43,000 bases of DNA from Isochrysis galbana (Eukaryota; Haptophyta; Isochrysidales; Isochrysidaceae), in contig CM030938.1 of the NCBI GenBank assembly GCA_018136815.1, positions 2,714,415-2,757,414 on the forward strand, in the 5' to 3' direction. Below are positions 1 to 8,133 of this stretch, piece after piece. Below the pieces are notes generated by a model, which was not told the DNA's origin, did no database searches, and saw nothing but the letters and a program-made list of their open reading frames with translations. Each line of letters opens with the position of its first letter. Position 1 is the first letter of the stretch. Position numbers and translations under genes: made by a program.

Positions 1-70
1 TTGTGCTAACTGGGCGATCTCGCCTGTCGCCTCCCTCGTCTTATCGTGCCGCACTGTCTTCTCTTATTAG

Positions 71-843
71 GCCGCGAGGCTGCGGCAAAGCGCATGATGC
101 AAGAGGAGACTCGGCTCTTTGCTGAGCATATGATAGCCCAAAAACGCGAGATCGCACGACAAGAGGGTGTTGCCGAGGAGGCACGCCAAGCAGCACAGGA
201 TGAGGCATGGAATAAGAGGTGCGCCCGAGTGTTGAATGGTGGTGTGGGTGTGCCAATTCTCACCCCTCATGTGGATTGACGGCTGCAGGCTGGCTGTGTG
301 GGGAGCGGAACAAGAGGCACGAGAGCAACTGATGGCACAGGTGATGGATGAGCGCCGAATTCAGGTGATGACGAGGCTTGAGCAAGAGAAGATCAATAAA
401 ATCAAAGAGGCTGAGGTAAGCGCCGTGATGCCCCCCCCCCCCCCCCAACCAATCGCGATTTGGCCACACATCCGCACATGACGCACAATACGCTCAGCCA
501 CCTGTCGAACTCAGATTGTGAGTCCGTCCATTGTCATGCGAGCAATACCCTAGCGAACTCAATCTTCACGCCTCGTCATCTGTAGGCGCGCGAGAAGCTC
601 GAAGCTGAGCTCGCACGCATCAATGAGCTGGAACATCAAAAAGTTCAAGCAGCCGCAACAACTCGAATGGAGCATCGTGCTCTCCTTGAGCACCAGATCA
701 AAGAGAAGGCCTACAAGAAGGCAGCGGCCGACTTCAACAAGGTGCAGGAAAAGTCAGCAGCCGAACGCGCAGAGGCCCAGTATCAGGCCATGCTCTCCTC
801 GCAACTCGCGCGTACGCAAGAGCAGATGTCAAAGTACAAGTGA
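71..843 (+). CDS. Coiled-coil protein, 3' exons only (partial gene)
   Basis: Three exons of one reading frame are visible: 71-218, 289-415 and 586-843, ending in TGA at 841-843. The introns are 219-288 (GTGCGC...GCTGCAG) and 416-585 (GTAAGC...CTGTAG), and the phases join correctly. Bases 1-70 look like the end of a further intron, with a CTAAC branch-like motif at 6-10 and a TTATTAG acceptor at 64-70. The upstream exons are outside the window. The protein is almost wholly charged helix, rich in Glu, Arg, Lys, Gln and Ala (for example KAAADFNKVQEKSAAERAEA), with no membrane segment. This composition is typical of long coiled coils such as trichohyalin-plectin-homology proteins of cilia and flagella, but no diagnostic motif allows a name, so the flagellar role is inference. 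The second intron carries a C homopolymer near 430-447. Confidence 0.72.
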
Positions 844-1679
844 AACTGCGGCCCGGGCATGCGTGTCCCGCCCACTCGTGGCAAATCTCTCATATGAGAG
901 GGAGGAAACGGCATTGATACAGACGCTCCTGCCTTAGCGATACGAAGAGCCCGAGAACGTTACGAAGATCACTTGACCCTATAACCGTTCTCCTCGTGTG
1001 GAAGAGGAGACTATGAGTCCAACGCTTCTCCTCGAGCATTCAGTGGCTGTGCTCTCCCTGTTGTTGTTTGTAGCGCCTGCGGTCAGCGCTTTCATGCTGA
1101 TGAACACACCATGAGACCTCCTTGGTCGAGATACTTCTTAGAGTTTCTCTTGCTCATGGTGGGCGAGATATATTCGCGTCGTTGTGCTCCCAAAACGCAC
1201 CCCACAAGTCTTGTGCGGTCCCCAGTCCAGCTCTATGAAACAGGAATTGTTGCGGGTAAGGAAGGGGCCTTGTACCCTTGCCCTTTCCCATACGCCCCGA
1301 TTAGGTTCCCCCGCGCGACTCCCCTCGTCCGCCGCGACCCGACTCCCTCCCCCTCGCGCCATCTCGATCGGTCCCCCGCGAACGCCCTTTCCCCTCTCCT
1401 CCCTCCCACCTTCCACCTTTTCCCCGAGTGCTCCCTTGAGTGCCATCGCCCGATCGCCCCTCGTGCCCCTCCCGTCTGCTCCCGTCCCCGCCCTCGTGCC
1501 ACAGTGCCCCGTGATGATCGAGAGTGCACCCACACCGTCCGACTCGTCCCCGCGTGCTCCCTCAGTCCCCCTTCGCCCACTCTCCATGCCTCATGTGGGT
1601 CAGATTTCTCATGTTATGTCCCACCTCTCCCTCACACCAAGTCATTCCACAGCCACAGCACCACCCAGCACACCACAGG
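844..1679. other. Intergenic, pyrimidine-rich stretch
   Basis: This holds the 3' flank of the coiled-coil gene and then a C- and T-rich stretch (about 1300-1650). Frames stay open there on both strands because stop codons are scarce in such sequence. The translations are Pro/Ser-rich without domain features. I see no supportable gene. The last part may be an intron ending at the CACCACAG before 1680. Confidence 0.5.
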
Positions 1680-2032
1680 AATGCCTTGTGGAAGGATTTG
1701 CTGAGAAATATCTAGAAGCGACATCTGAGGGCAATGCACATTCGGAGGTTGGTTACAGGCGCGATAGGCGTAAGTATAAGTAAGGGCTGGTCTCACGTAT
1801 GGCAGTATGGCACGGTGCACGGTCCCGCGAACGAGAAAGACGAGAGCGACAGCACGTGAAAAGCCGGCGAAACAATGTGCGAAAGAAACTCCGAAAAACC
1901 TCCGCCCGCAAAGCTTACCCCACGGCGGGGGGCGATGGGGGGGAGGAGTCGGGGGGCGGCGGGAGGAGGAGGAGCCAGTCGGAGGAGTCATCAGGCAAAA
2001 AGCGTTCATTTGTCCCCACCCTGCTAGCATGA
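1680..2032 (+). CDS. Possible small basic protein, two short exons
   Basis: A candidate exon 1680-1769 lies between an acceptor-like CACCACAG and a perfect donor GTAAGT. Its frame reads ECLVEGFAEKYLEATSEGNA and continues. A second candidate exon, 1806-2032, follows an acceptor GGCAG. The phases match across the 36-base gap, giving a highly basic segment (WHGARSRERERRERQHVKSR...) and ending Ser/Gly-rich at TGA 2030-2032. Read without splicing, the first frame stops at 1783, and an independent ATG at 1799 opens the second. I do not recognise the product. The basic Arg/Lys run would suit a nuclear or RNA-binding protein, but that is inference. A 36-nt intron is unusually short, so two unrelated open stretches remain possible. 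Confidence 0.35.
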
Positions 2033-2218
2033 AGAACCTCCCCCTCCCCTTCCGTTGCCGTTGCTAGGCCTGTTTGTCGCCTGGACATATGTGATCTCCA
2101 TAATTTTGTGTTAGGTGACGAGGACCTCTCTCGAAACTTCATAGATCAATGGCCGCCGCTATCAGAGTGCGGAGGTGTGGACGTGTGGACCGCTTACTCG
2201 CAGGAGGATACCGTTACT
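2033..2218. other. 3' flank of the interrupted minus-strand gene
   Basis: Non-coding sequence between the putative small gene and the first copy of the 17-bp target-site duplication. On the minus strand it begins directly after the ancestral stop codon of the gene whose remaining exon lies at 3004-3303, so it is most likely that gene's 3' untranslated region and flank. Confidence 0.45.
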
Positions 2219-3027
2219 TACTCCTTCTTGGGTGGCCAACTAACTAAGTTTATACTTGGTTGACCCATGGGGGGGCACGAGCCCCCCCCTCTCTCCACTC
2301 CTCCCCTGCCATGGGGGAGGAACCACCCATCCTCCTGGCACGCCTGATGGCTTGCCAGGAGGCCACTGCCCTACCGACCCACTCCCTTCCCCACAAGCTC
2401 GCCCCATTCGCCCATCCTGGCCCCTCGTGACCAGCCCATCGCTCCAACCCCCCCTCCCCCCCTGGTCGACAGGCAGACAGGTGCAGACTGGGGGCCCCAG
2501 AGGCTCGGGAGCGCCAGCGAGGGAGAGGCAGGGGAGGCCAGGGCCCAGTCCCAGCCTCCTCTGCCCCCAGACCCAGAGCTGGCCTCCAAGAGCCTCCAGG
2601 GTCGCCAGGGGCAGCTGCAGGCCTGCCGCAGGCGCGCCATTGCGCGTGCCGCGTGCCGCAGGAGAGGGGAGAGAGAGCGCGGAGAAGGGGGTGGGCGGAG
2701 CGAGAGCTCCGCTCACCGAAAAATAGGTAAGTCCCGCACCTGTTTACAGGATAAGTCGGGGCTGAGACCGCCGCCCACTCGGAGACACAGGAGGAAGGGG
2801 GGGAATGATCACCGAGGGGGGGCGCGGGCCACCGGACCATATCTCTAAGCCCTTCACCCCTATCCCCCTAGTAGTGCACGGGGGGAGTCGCCTTATGGCG
2901 GGGGGAGAAGGGCCGGGGAAGTGGGGGTGTAGAAAGTTTCCTACGTGAGTAGAAAGTAGAGGGTCCACGGCCGCGTGTGCGGTGAGACTATTAAAAGGTT
3001 TATTTATTTATACTCCTTCTTGGGTGG
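2219..3027 (+). mobile_element. SINE-like element with 17-bp target-site duplication
   Basis: The element occupies 2236-3010 (775 bp) between two identical copies of TACTCCTTCTTGGGTGG at 2219-2235 and 3011-3027. Six extra bases precede the 5' hairpin AACTAAG-TTTATA-CTTGGTT at 2242-2261. The interior (about 2262-2640) matches, as reverse complement, the elements at 4967-5837 and 25500-25793. The distal part (about 2750-3010) is a different module, containing a CACAGGAGGAAGG block, a CTAGTAGTGCACG block and the ending GTGAGACTATTAAAAGG then TTTATTTATTTAT. The same distal module lies downstream of the LINE frame at 6277-6597. No coding capacity is apparent. A long duplication and a T-rich simple tail fit LINE-driven target-primed reverse transcription. 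The unit is a composite that moved as one piece. Confidence 0.85.
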
Positions 3028-3303
3028 GAGCGTCTGTGGTCTTGCATCTTGCATCGCATATGTCTTCACATGCATATCGCGCGCGACAGACAATGCCCTC
3101 TCCACCAGTGCGTGTACATATTCCTTAAACTTTTGATCACTCTCAATCGTATGGAGTGCATCTTTGTGAGATGGTTTCGTATTTGCCACGTAATTCATGA
3201 AGTGGCCAAAACCATGTTTTTCGGCCAATTGCTTGATCTGATCGAGATTGACAAACTCTTTATCGAAACGTTTTAATGATATGTATATGTATGGCTTTAT
3301 TTG
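3004..3303 (-). CDS. C-terminal exon of an unrecognised protein, stop codon displaced by a SINE
   Basis: The minus strand is open from 3303 to TAA at 3004-3006. It reads as convincing protein, with a mixed helical sequence including FVNLDQIKQLAEKHGFGHFM and KEYVHALVERALSVARDM. No in-frame ATG begins it, so this is probably a last exon; an AG just before 3297 could be its acceptor. It is more AT-rich than the neighbouring genes. The SINE-like element inserted precisely at the end. With the element removed, the frame would end ...PPKKE and a stop codon at about 2216-2218; with it present it ends ...PPKKEYK and stops at once. The coding sequence therefore survives with two added residues and a new 3' UTR. 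I do not recognise the family. Confidence 0.55.
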   Translation of the reverse strand, partial: QIKPYIYISLKRFDKEFVNLDQIKQLAEKHGFGHFMNYVANTKPSHKDALHTIESDQKFKEYVHALVERALSVARDMHVKTYAMQDARPQTLPPKKEYK

Positions 3304-3442
3304 TCATCCTCGTGCCAAATATGTATGGGACATATAAATTGGCCATATTTGTCATCCTGAAGTTTTGATACCATATTTGTATCCAAGCACTTCTTCTCGT
3401 CGTTCGTCATTGCAAAAAAACATTGTTGTTATAGTTTTAGCG
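3304..3442. other. AT-rich spacer with inverted CAAATATG arms
   Basis: This short AT-rich spacer lies between a minus-strand exon and a plus-strand ORF. It contains ATTTGTCATCCT twice (about 3299 and 3347) and the inverted pair CAAATATG / CATATTTG (about 3315-3351). The motif resembles AT-rich palindromic islands elsewhere in the window. No promoter element can be assigned with confidence. Confidence 0.4.
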
Positions 3443-3645
3443 ATGGAGCACGCGCCGACGGCTCCCACCTCCCAACCCACCGCAGTCACGACGCCCCAAC
3501 GGGGCCGCCCGAAGCCGCCGGAGCCAAAGCGCGCGCAGGCCGCCGCCCCCGCCGCCGACGACGTCGACATGCTGCCACCTCCGCCTCCTGGCCAAACCTC
3601 ACAGAGGGTGGGAACAGGCAAAGTCCTATACCCCCCGCGCCCGTT

Positions 3646-4969
3646 CCACGGTAGAATTCAAAGGGCGGCGGACAAAATTCTATGGGAGAGCCCTTACACA
3701 GGCAAAATCACGAAGTGGGTGAGGCACCCGCAATACCCCGTACACAACGCGGAATGCGCATCACGAACGATGGGGATCGGCCTCCTTCACTGGACGACAC
3801 ACGTGAGAGCTCTACAAACGAAATGGATACTAAACTACCTCAACGCGAGGAAGGCCATTTGGAAACACGCGCTCGACGCGTGGTTCTGCAGAACCGGGCT
3901 CGGCCGCGGGGCCGTTCTATCCTCGATTCCCACGAAGACTCTTACCTGCAGCATCAGGGGGAACCCGGCACTGCCGACATTCTGGAAGGACGCCTTAGCG
4001 AACTTCAGGACCCTGGAAATACGTCGCACGAGACTCACGAGAGAAGGAGCGCTGTCACAACCAATATGGCACAACCCCCACGATCCACCACCGCTCAAGC
4101 GGGGGGCGTGGATCAGCCTATGGGAATCCCTCCAAACACATGTCGCACATAACATCTATAAAGACGAGGATCTCACGCAGCCCTACACACGTGAAGATTG
4201 CGCACAATACCTAGAGCACCTCCCCGAAATTTTCGATCATAAGGGGAGTAAAATACAAAAAACGGAATTCCTAGACTCGTGGGAACGGGTAGTGCATCAC
4301 GTCTCGCACCTCCTGGCGAAAGCGAAAGAGACCCCGCCCTCTGACCCGGCCCCCACCGAAGGGAACATGGAGACGTCAAACGCGTCCGCAGCGCCGGCAG
4401 ACGCACCTAGAGAAACCAGAGTCTCCGAAAGCGATACGTACATCACTAGAATGAATAACATATGGATATATACAAACACCAACTATCTAGGAGAAACTAC
4501 AAACACCACCGAGGTAGCAAAACCGGGCGAAGAAAAGCATTACTACGCTCCCGCTAAATGGGAAAATGGGCTAAAAGGCCCGAAACACCTCGAATTCCCG
4601 CTCGCGGACGAGTACACGCTCAGCGAAAAGACGCAACTAGACCAAATCACCGTATCGGATATAACACGCGAGCTCAAGGGAGACGGCTCTTGCAGCAAAC
4701 CTCAGTCAGCGCGGGAAGCGTGGGCCCGCAAGATTGGCCTGACGCACGACGAATGGAAGCACGTGGCGAAACTCTACACTCACCCCCTGTTAAAGCACAC
4801 AGACAAACACCTACATTTTAAGCACATTACACATAGGAGGCTGGGTACGCGCAACCGTTTCACAGCGGCAATCACCACAAAGTGTAGGCTCTGCGGGAAA
4901 CACAGAGAGAACTCGACGCACCTAGCTAGATGCCCGTCCACGCTCCCGATATTTCAAACCGTAGAATAA
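3646..4969 (+). CDS. LINE copy 1, post-RT coding region, first part
   Basis: The frame encodes the region C-terminal to the reverse transcriptase. It aligns throughout with LINE copy 2; for example QTKWILNYLNARKAIWKHAL matches QSKWILNYLDARQAQWKQVL, followed by DAWFCRT in both. A zinc-knuckle-like CX2CX8HX4C (CRLCGKHRENSTHLARC, about 4890-4935) lies near the end, as in zf-RVT-type tails of plant-like LINEs. The frame stops at 4967-4969 because the SINE-like insertion supplies TAA immediately after the duplicated target. It resumes at 5838. There is no RT domain, so this copy cannot move autonomously. Confidence 0.75.
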
Positions 4970-5856
4970 ATAAAATAATTAATGTTATATCCTAGCCAAC
5001 CCCACTAGCTAATTGGACACAACTTTTCCGTCCCGGAATCCCGCCATGCCTGACGAGCCAGGTGTCCGAGTGCTACCGGGGGGAGGGGGCACCGCCCCCT
5101 CCCCCCGATATTCGTCCTCCCCCCAGTGCACGCACCGACCCCGCGCACCCCAGCACGTCCTCTCCTCGAGTCCACGCTGGGGGAAAACCCCTTTCGGGTA
5201 AAAACAACGCAGGGGGGGGGGGCACTCATGAATAGGAGCCCAGAAACGCTAATCTCTCCTCGCAAGAGCGAGTGGCCGCGGCGAGCCGCGGCCCTTCCCT
5301 CCTGGTTCTGGCGCCCCCGTCTTCTCTTACCCAAACGGGGCGAGAAGACACGTAAACGCCGGAGGGGAGAGCTGCCACTCCCCCCTCCCCTCCCTCTTCC
5401 CTTTTCCTCCTCTCTTCCCTGCGGCGGGGGCCCATGGCGCGCGCCTGCGGCCCCTCTTCAGGTCCCCAGGAGGCCAGCAGGGGCCTGGGAGCGCAGCTCA
5501 GGAGGCAGGTGAGGCTGGGGCATGGCCCTGGCCCCTCCTGCCTCTCCATCGCTGGCTCTCGAGCCCCTGCCAGTCGACTGGAGCTGGCTGGGGGGTCCTG
5601 ATCAGGGGGGCCCAGGGGGAGGAGGGGCTGGTCAGAGGGATGGGCTGGCCACGACAGGCCAGGGCGGGCGAATCAGGCGTGCCTGTGGGGAGAGGGATGG
5701 GTCAGCATGGCAGTGTGCTCCTGGCAAGCCATCAGGCATGCCAGGAGAGTGGGTGGTTCCTCCCCCATGGCGGGGGAGGAGTGGAGAGAGGGGGGGGCTC
5801 GTGCCCCGCCATGGGTGAACTAAGTATAAACTTAGTTGATATTTCAAACCGTAGAA
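4948..5856 (-). mobile_element. 871-bp SINE-like element inserted in LINE copy 1, 19-bp TSD
   Basis: The element is 4967-5837, between identical copies of GATATTTCAAACCGTAGAA at 4948-4966 and 5838-5856. Its sense strand is minus. It starts with the perfect hairpin AACTAAG-TTTATA-CTTAGTT (plus coordinates 5818-5837, reversed) exactly at the duplication and ends ...CATTAATTATTTTATTTATT beside the other copy. The interior is GC-rich with a G run at 5212-5221. It shares about 580 bp with the unit at 24594-25257 and the head region with 2242-2640 and 25500-25793. No ORF in it looks real. It is a non-autonomous retroelement and the most complete member of the family here. Confidence 0.88.
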
Positions 5857-6276
5857 GCTGTAGCGGGATACACCCCGGCGAACGACAGATCGACGACTCA
5901 AAAACTCAAAGACAGACTATTTGCGTACCCAAGCTCCCCGACGCCGGACAGCCTCAAAGCCCTCTACCTAATAGCATGGAGATACATCATTAGTGACTTC
6001 TACAAGGTGGAATTTGAAAATCACACCTTCCACCACGTACCGGTTATCGAGAGAGTTCTTAGCAGGTTCACGGTCCTCGTTAGAGGTCGTGAACCGCCGG
6101 ACGATTTCTCAACCGCACGCACGCGCAAGGCCACCCAGGGAAGGAAGCCGAAAATCAAATCTCCACACGACCTCAGCGCCCCTGTCTTTTCAACTAACAA
6201 CAAAGGCGCCCTGGCAATGAACACGAATCTATCTCTGGTAGCGAAAGCCCTCAACATAGCAGAGCGTCTTGCCTAA
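5838..6276 (+). CDS. LINE copy 1, C-terminal coding remainder
   Basis: This is a continuation of the LINE frame after the SINE-like insertion. The duplicated IFQTVE is followed by AVAGYTPAND and then SLKALYLIAWRYIISDFYKV, matching SLSILYTLAWRYILTDFYRI in LINE copy 2 at about 19296-19350. It ends TAA at 6274-6276. The segment has no start of its own and is a disconnected fragment. The similarity extends to the C-terminal RKPKIK / RQPKKR basic patch of both copies. Confidence 0.75.
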
Positions 6277-6597
6277 CCAAGCGACCCCTAGCCGCTAGTA
6301 GCGAGCCGACCAACCGACGACAGACCTCAGTCACAATGACCACAATTGCCTGACGCCCAGCACAAGGAACAAACACACATCAGCCGGTAGCCCGATGGCA
6401 CAGGAGGAAGGTGAGAACCAGGCCGTCGAGAATCGGTACACACCGTCTGCCACTGGAAACCCACTACACCCAGCCCCTAGGTAGAGCACGAGGGGACGAG
6501 CCGCAAGGCAGGTGGAGGGGGAGGGAAGGGAAGCGGGCGTGGCTGCGTAGATACTGTGCAGGGTCGCGCGCGGCGAGATTATTAAGAAGTTTTTTTT
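6277..6597 (+). repeat. LINE 3' UTR module (also used as a SINE 3' end)
   Basis: Between the LINE stop codon and the second target duplication lies a module with blocks CACAGGAGGAAGGTGAGAAC, CTAGGTAGAGCACGAGGGGA, AGCCGCAAGGCAGG, GTGGAGG...GGGAAGGGAAG and GCGCGGCGAGATTATTAAGAAG plus a T tail. Related blocks occur at 2750-3010, 6718-6935 (minus), 7340-7575 and 11736-11975 (minus). A weaker match (GGTGGAGGGAAGGGAAG) lies in the LINE copy 2 UTR near 19865. The module probably carries the signal recognised by the LINE reverse transcriptase; that is inference from repeated use. Confidence 0.65.
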
Positions 6598-6702
6598 TAT
6601 ACCCCCCGCGCCCACTAGGGCCCTGGGCTAGAATGTTGATTGCCTAGCCCCTGCCCAAGGGCAGAGGCTGAGGTTGGATGCACGGGCCCACCCCGGGGGT
6701 GT

Positions 6703-7100
6703 CCGCTGTCCGCGATGAAAAAAAAAACCTTTTAATATTCTCGCCTCACTCGTGGCATTGGAAGACGCTCTCGAAGCCACGCCCTTTCTCTTCCCACTCC
6801 CCCACTTCCTGCCTTGCGGCAACTCCCCTCGTGCTCTACTTAGGGGCCCGGGTCGTGCGGGGGGTTCGAGCTAAGCGGGGTGCACCTGTCCCCAACAGTA
6901 AGTTCTCACTTTCCTCCTGTTCTGTTGAGTGAACTGTCTATACAGAAAGTGTTGCAGTGTGTCGTCGTACTAATGCGCACGGGCGTTCACTCAGCGTGTC
7001 CGTAGTTATGATCAGCCGCCCGTCCGAAATATCGGTCAGAGCGGGGTGATGCGTCGCATCATGCGAGTCTCTCGGTTAAACCGAGCCGCTGTCCGCGATG
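6703..7100 (-). mobile_element. Short retroelement with 15-bp TSD and structured 5' end
   Basis: CCGCTGTCCGCGATG occurs at 6703-6717 and 7086-7100. The 368 bp between them (6718-7085) form an element whose sense strand is minus. Its 3' end is the LINE-like module ending GCGAGAATATTAAAAGG and about ten T. Its 5' end begins with CTCGGTTTAACCGAG, a 7-bp-arm hairpin, followed closely by overlapping palindromes CGCATGATGCG and TGATGCGACGCATCA. No ORF is supportable. It differs from the AACTAAG-headed elements in its 5' part but shares their 3' module. Confidence 0.75.
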
Positions 7101-7139
7101 GAGTGAGGGGGGCGCGAGGCCTCCATTTCCATTGACCCC

Positions 7140-7327
7140 CACTTATCAAAAGATAAAAGTAGGTTGCTGGATCCGGGTCAAGATGGTGAGCTTGCTCAGC
7201 TCGTGGCAAGAGGCAGAGTCTGAGGATGACCGATGGGGCCCCCGGAGCCGGAGCCCAGAGGGGAGTTGGAGCCCGAGGGGGAGGGCACGAGGCGCCTCCC
7301 CCATGTGAACTAAGTATAAACTTGGTT
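7140..7327 (-). repeat. SINE-like fragment with AACCAAG head
   Basis: The 20-mer at 7308-7327, read on the minus strand, is AACCAAG-TTTATA-CTTAGTT, the family head with one mismatch in the stem. The adjoining GC-rich sequence (CACATGGGGGAGGCGCC on minus) is only loosely like the other interiors. The 3' end near 7140-7160 is unclear and I found no convincing target duplication. Confidence 0.5.
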
Positions 7328-7339
7328 GCCACACAAGAT

Positions 7340-7575
7340 AATAAAAAAGCCGGTCGTCCGATGGCGCAGCAGCAAGGAGGGAACGCTACTATCAGGGGGC
7401 GGCACACGCCGTCCGCCCCTAAATCCCCCAAATCCCTAGCCCATCAGTAGAGCGCACGAGGGGACGAGCCGCACAATGCAGGAGGAGGAAGTGAAAAAGG
7501 AAACGGGAGTGACTGCGAAGTATGAAGGCTATCTATTTCAAGGCCGCGCGCGTGGTGAGACATTTAAAGGAGTAC
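7340..7575 (+). repeat. Copy of the LINE 3' module
   Basis: It contains CCGATGGCGCAGCAGCAAGG, CAGTAGAGCGCACGAGGGGACGAGCCGCA and GCGCGCGTGGTGAGACATTTAAAGG in the same order as the LINE 3' UTR at 6340-6597, with diverged spacing. The T tail is absent. It is probably an old copy whose ends have decayed. Confidence 0.55.
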
Positions 7576-8133
7576 ACTGTGGGATTGTATAAAATTCGGC
7601 CAAGTCTAAGGGAGTCTGGATGCGCCGAGCAGCTCGTGCCTTCCTCATCGTCCGACTACCCCACGCGGATCATTAAGGTTGTGCGGCGCCTCCTCGCCGG
7701 TGCTCGCATCCCAATCCAATGCTCGCCGCAGCACGTTGGACGTCAGATCAGTCGTGCGCGCCAATATTTATTCGATTTTGGCATACCCCGTGTGGCTTGT
7801 GATGCGACAACTATAACCACTGTCATGCGGCGCCTCCTCGCCGGCGCTCGCATCACAATCTAATGCTCGCCATAGCAGTTGGATGTAGAATTCGATTTTG
7901 GCAGAGCTCGTGCCGCTGGGACGCGACAGCTATAATACGTTCCAAATCCAGGCATCCCATGCATAGCAAGAGCCGGACCTTTGTTCGAGGCGCAGGCTTC
8001 ATCAACACCAACACGTAGACTTGTGGATGTGCGCCACCAAACGACGAGTACGAACCATGTCGTACTACAAGGAAGAGTGACGGCTCGCATTGACCTCGCG
8101 AGAGACGTTTTGTACGTGTCTGTCGTTGCTACC
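7576..8133. repeat. Intergenic with an imperfect tandem duplication
   Basis: The block CGGCGCCTCCTCGCCGGTGC...GCTCGCATC...ATTCGATTTTGGCA...GCGACAACTATAA starts at about 7686 and recurs at about 7829-7940 with substitutions and a deletion of about 30 bp. The rest of the interval is the 3' flank of the minus-strand gene ending at 8134. I see no gene in it. Confidence 0.5.

Larger units (their letters stand above)
3643..6597 (+). mobile_element. 5'-truncated non-LTR retrotransposon (LINE copy 1)
   Basis: The insertion is bounded by 16-bp duplications at 3627-3642 and 6598-6613. It starts inside the coding region: PFHG...ILW aligns with KSFHAAVKRSVDRILW of the full reverse-transcriptase frame at 16496-19636, so the RT domain is missing through 5' truncation. 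The 3' UTR (6277-6597) ends GCGAGATTATTAAGAAG followed by about nine T in the sense strand. The element is itself split by a SINE-like insertion at 4967-5837. Its size without that insertion is about 2.07 kb. Five-prime truncation, long target duplication and homopolymer tail are hallmarks of target-primed reverse transcription. Confidence 0.85.
3443..6647 (+). pseudogene. Small host ORF with AT-hook-like motif, interrupted by a LINE
   Basis: An ATG at 3443 opens a Pro/Ala-rich frame containing QRGRPKPPEPKR, an AT-hook-like GRP core, and reading to YPPRP at 3642. The duplicated 16-mer TATACCCCCCGCGCCC occurs at 3627-3642 and again at 6598-6613. The LINE at 3643-6597 lies between the copies. 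Without it, the frame would run on through the second copy (YPPRPLGPWARMLIA) to TAG at 6645-6647, about 77 codons. With it, the frame continues into the LINE coding sequence and stops at 4969, giving an in-frame host-LINE chimera. The small ORF may instead be a first exon. Whether the host ORF was ever a gene is uncertain; the insertion itself is well supported. Confidence 0.5.

Noticed and set aside
1111-1704. Long plus and minus open frames of 150-199 codons
   Set aside because: They overlap in several frames over a C/T-rich stretch, are Pro/Ser- or Gly/Arg-rich and lack domain texture, so they reflect stop-codon scarcity.
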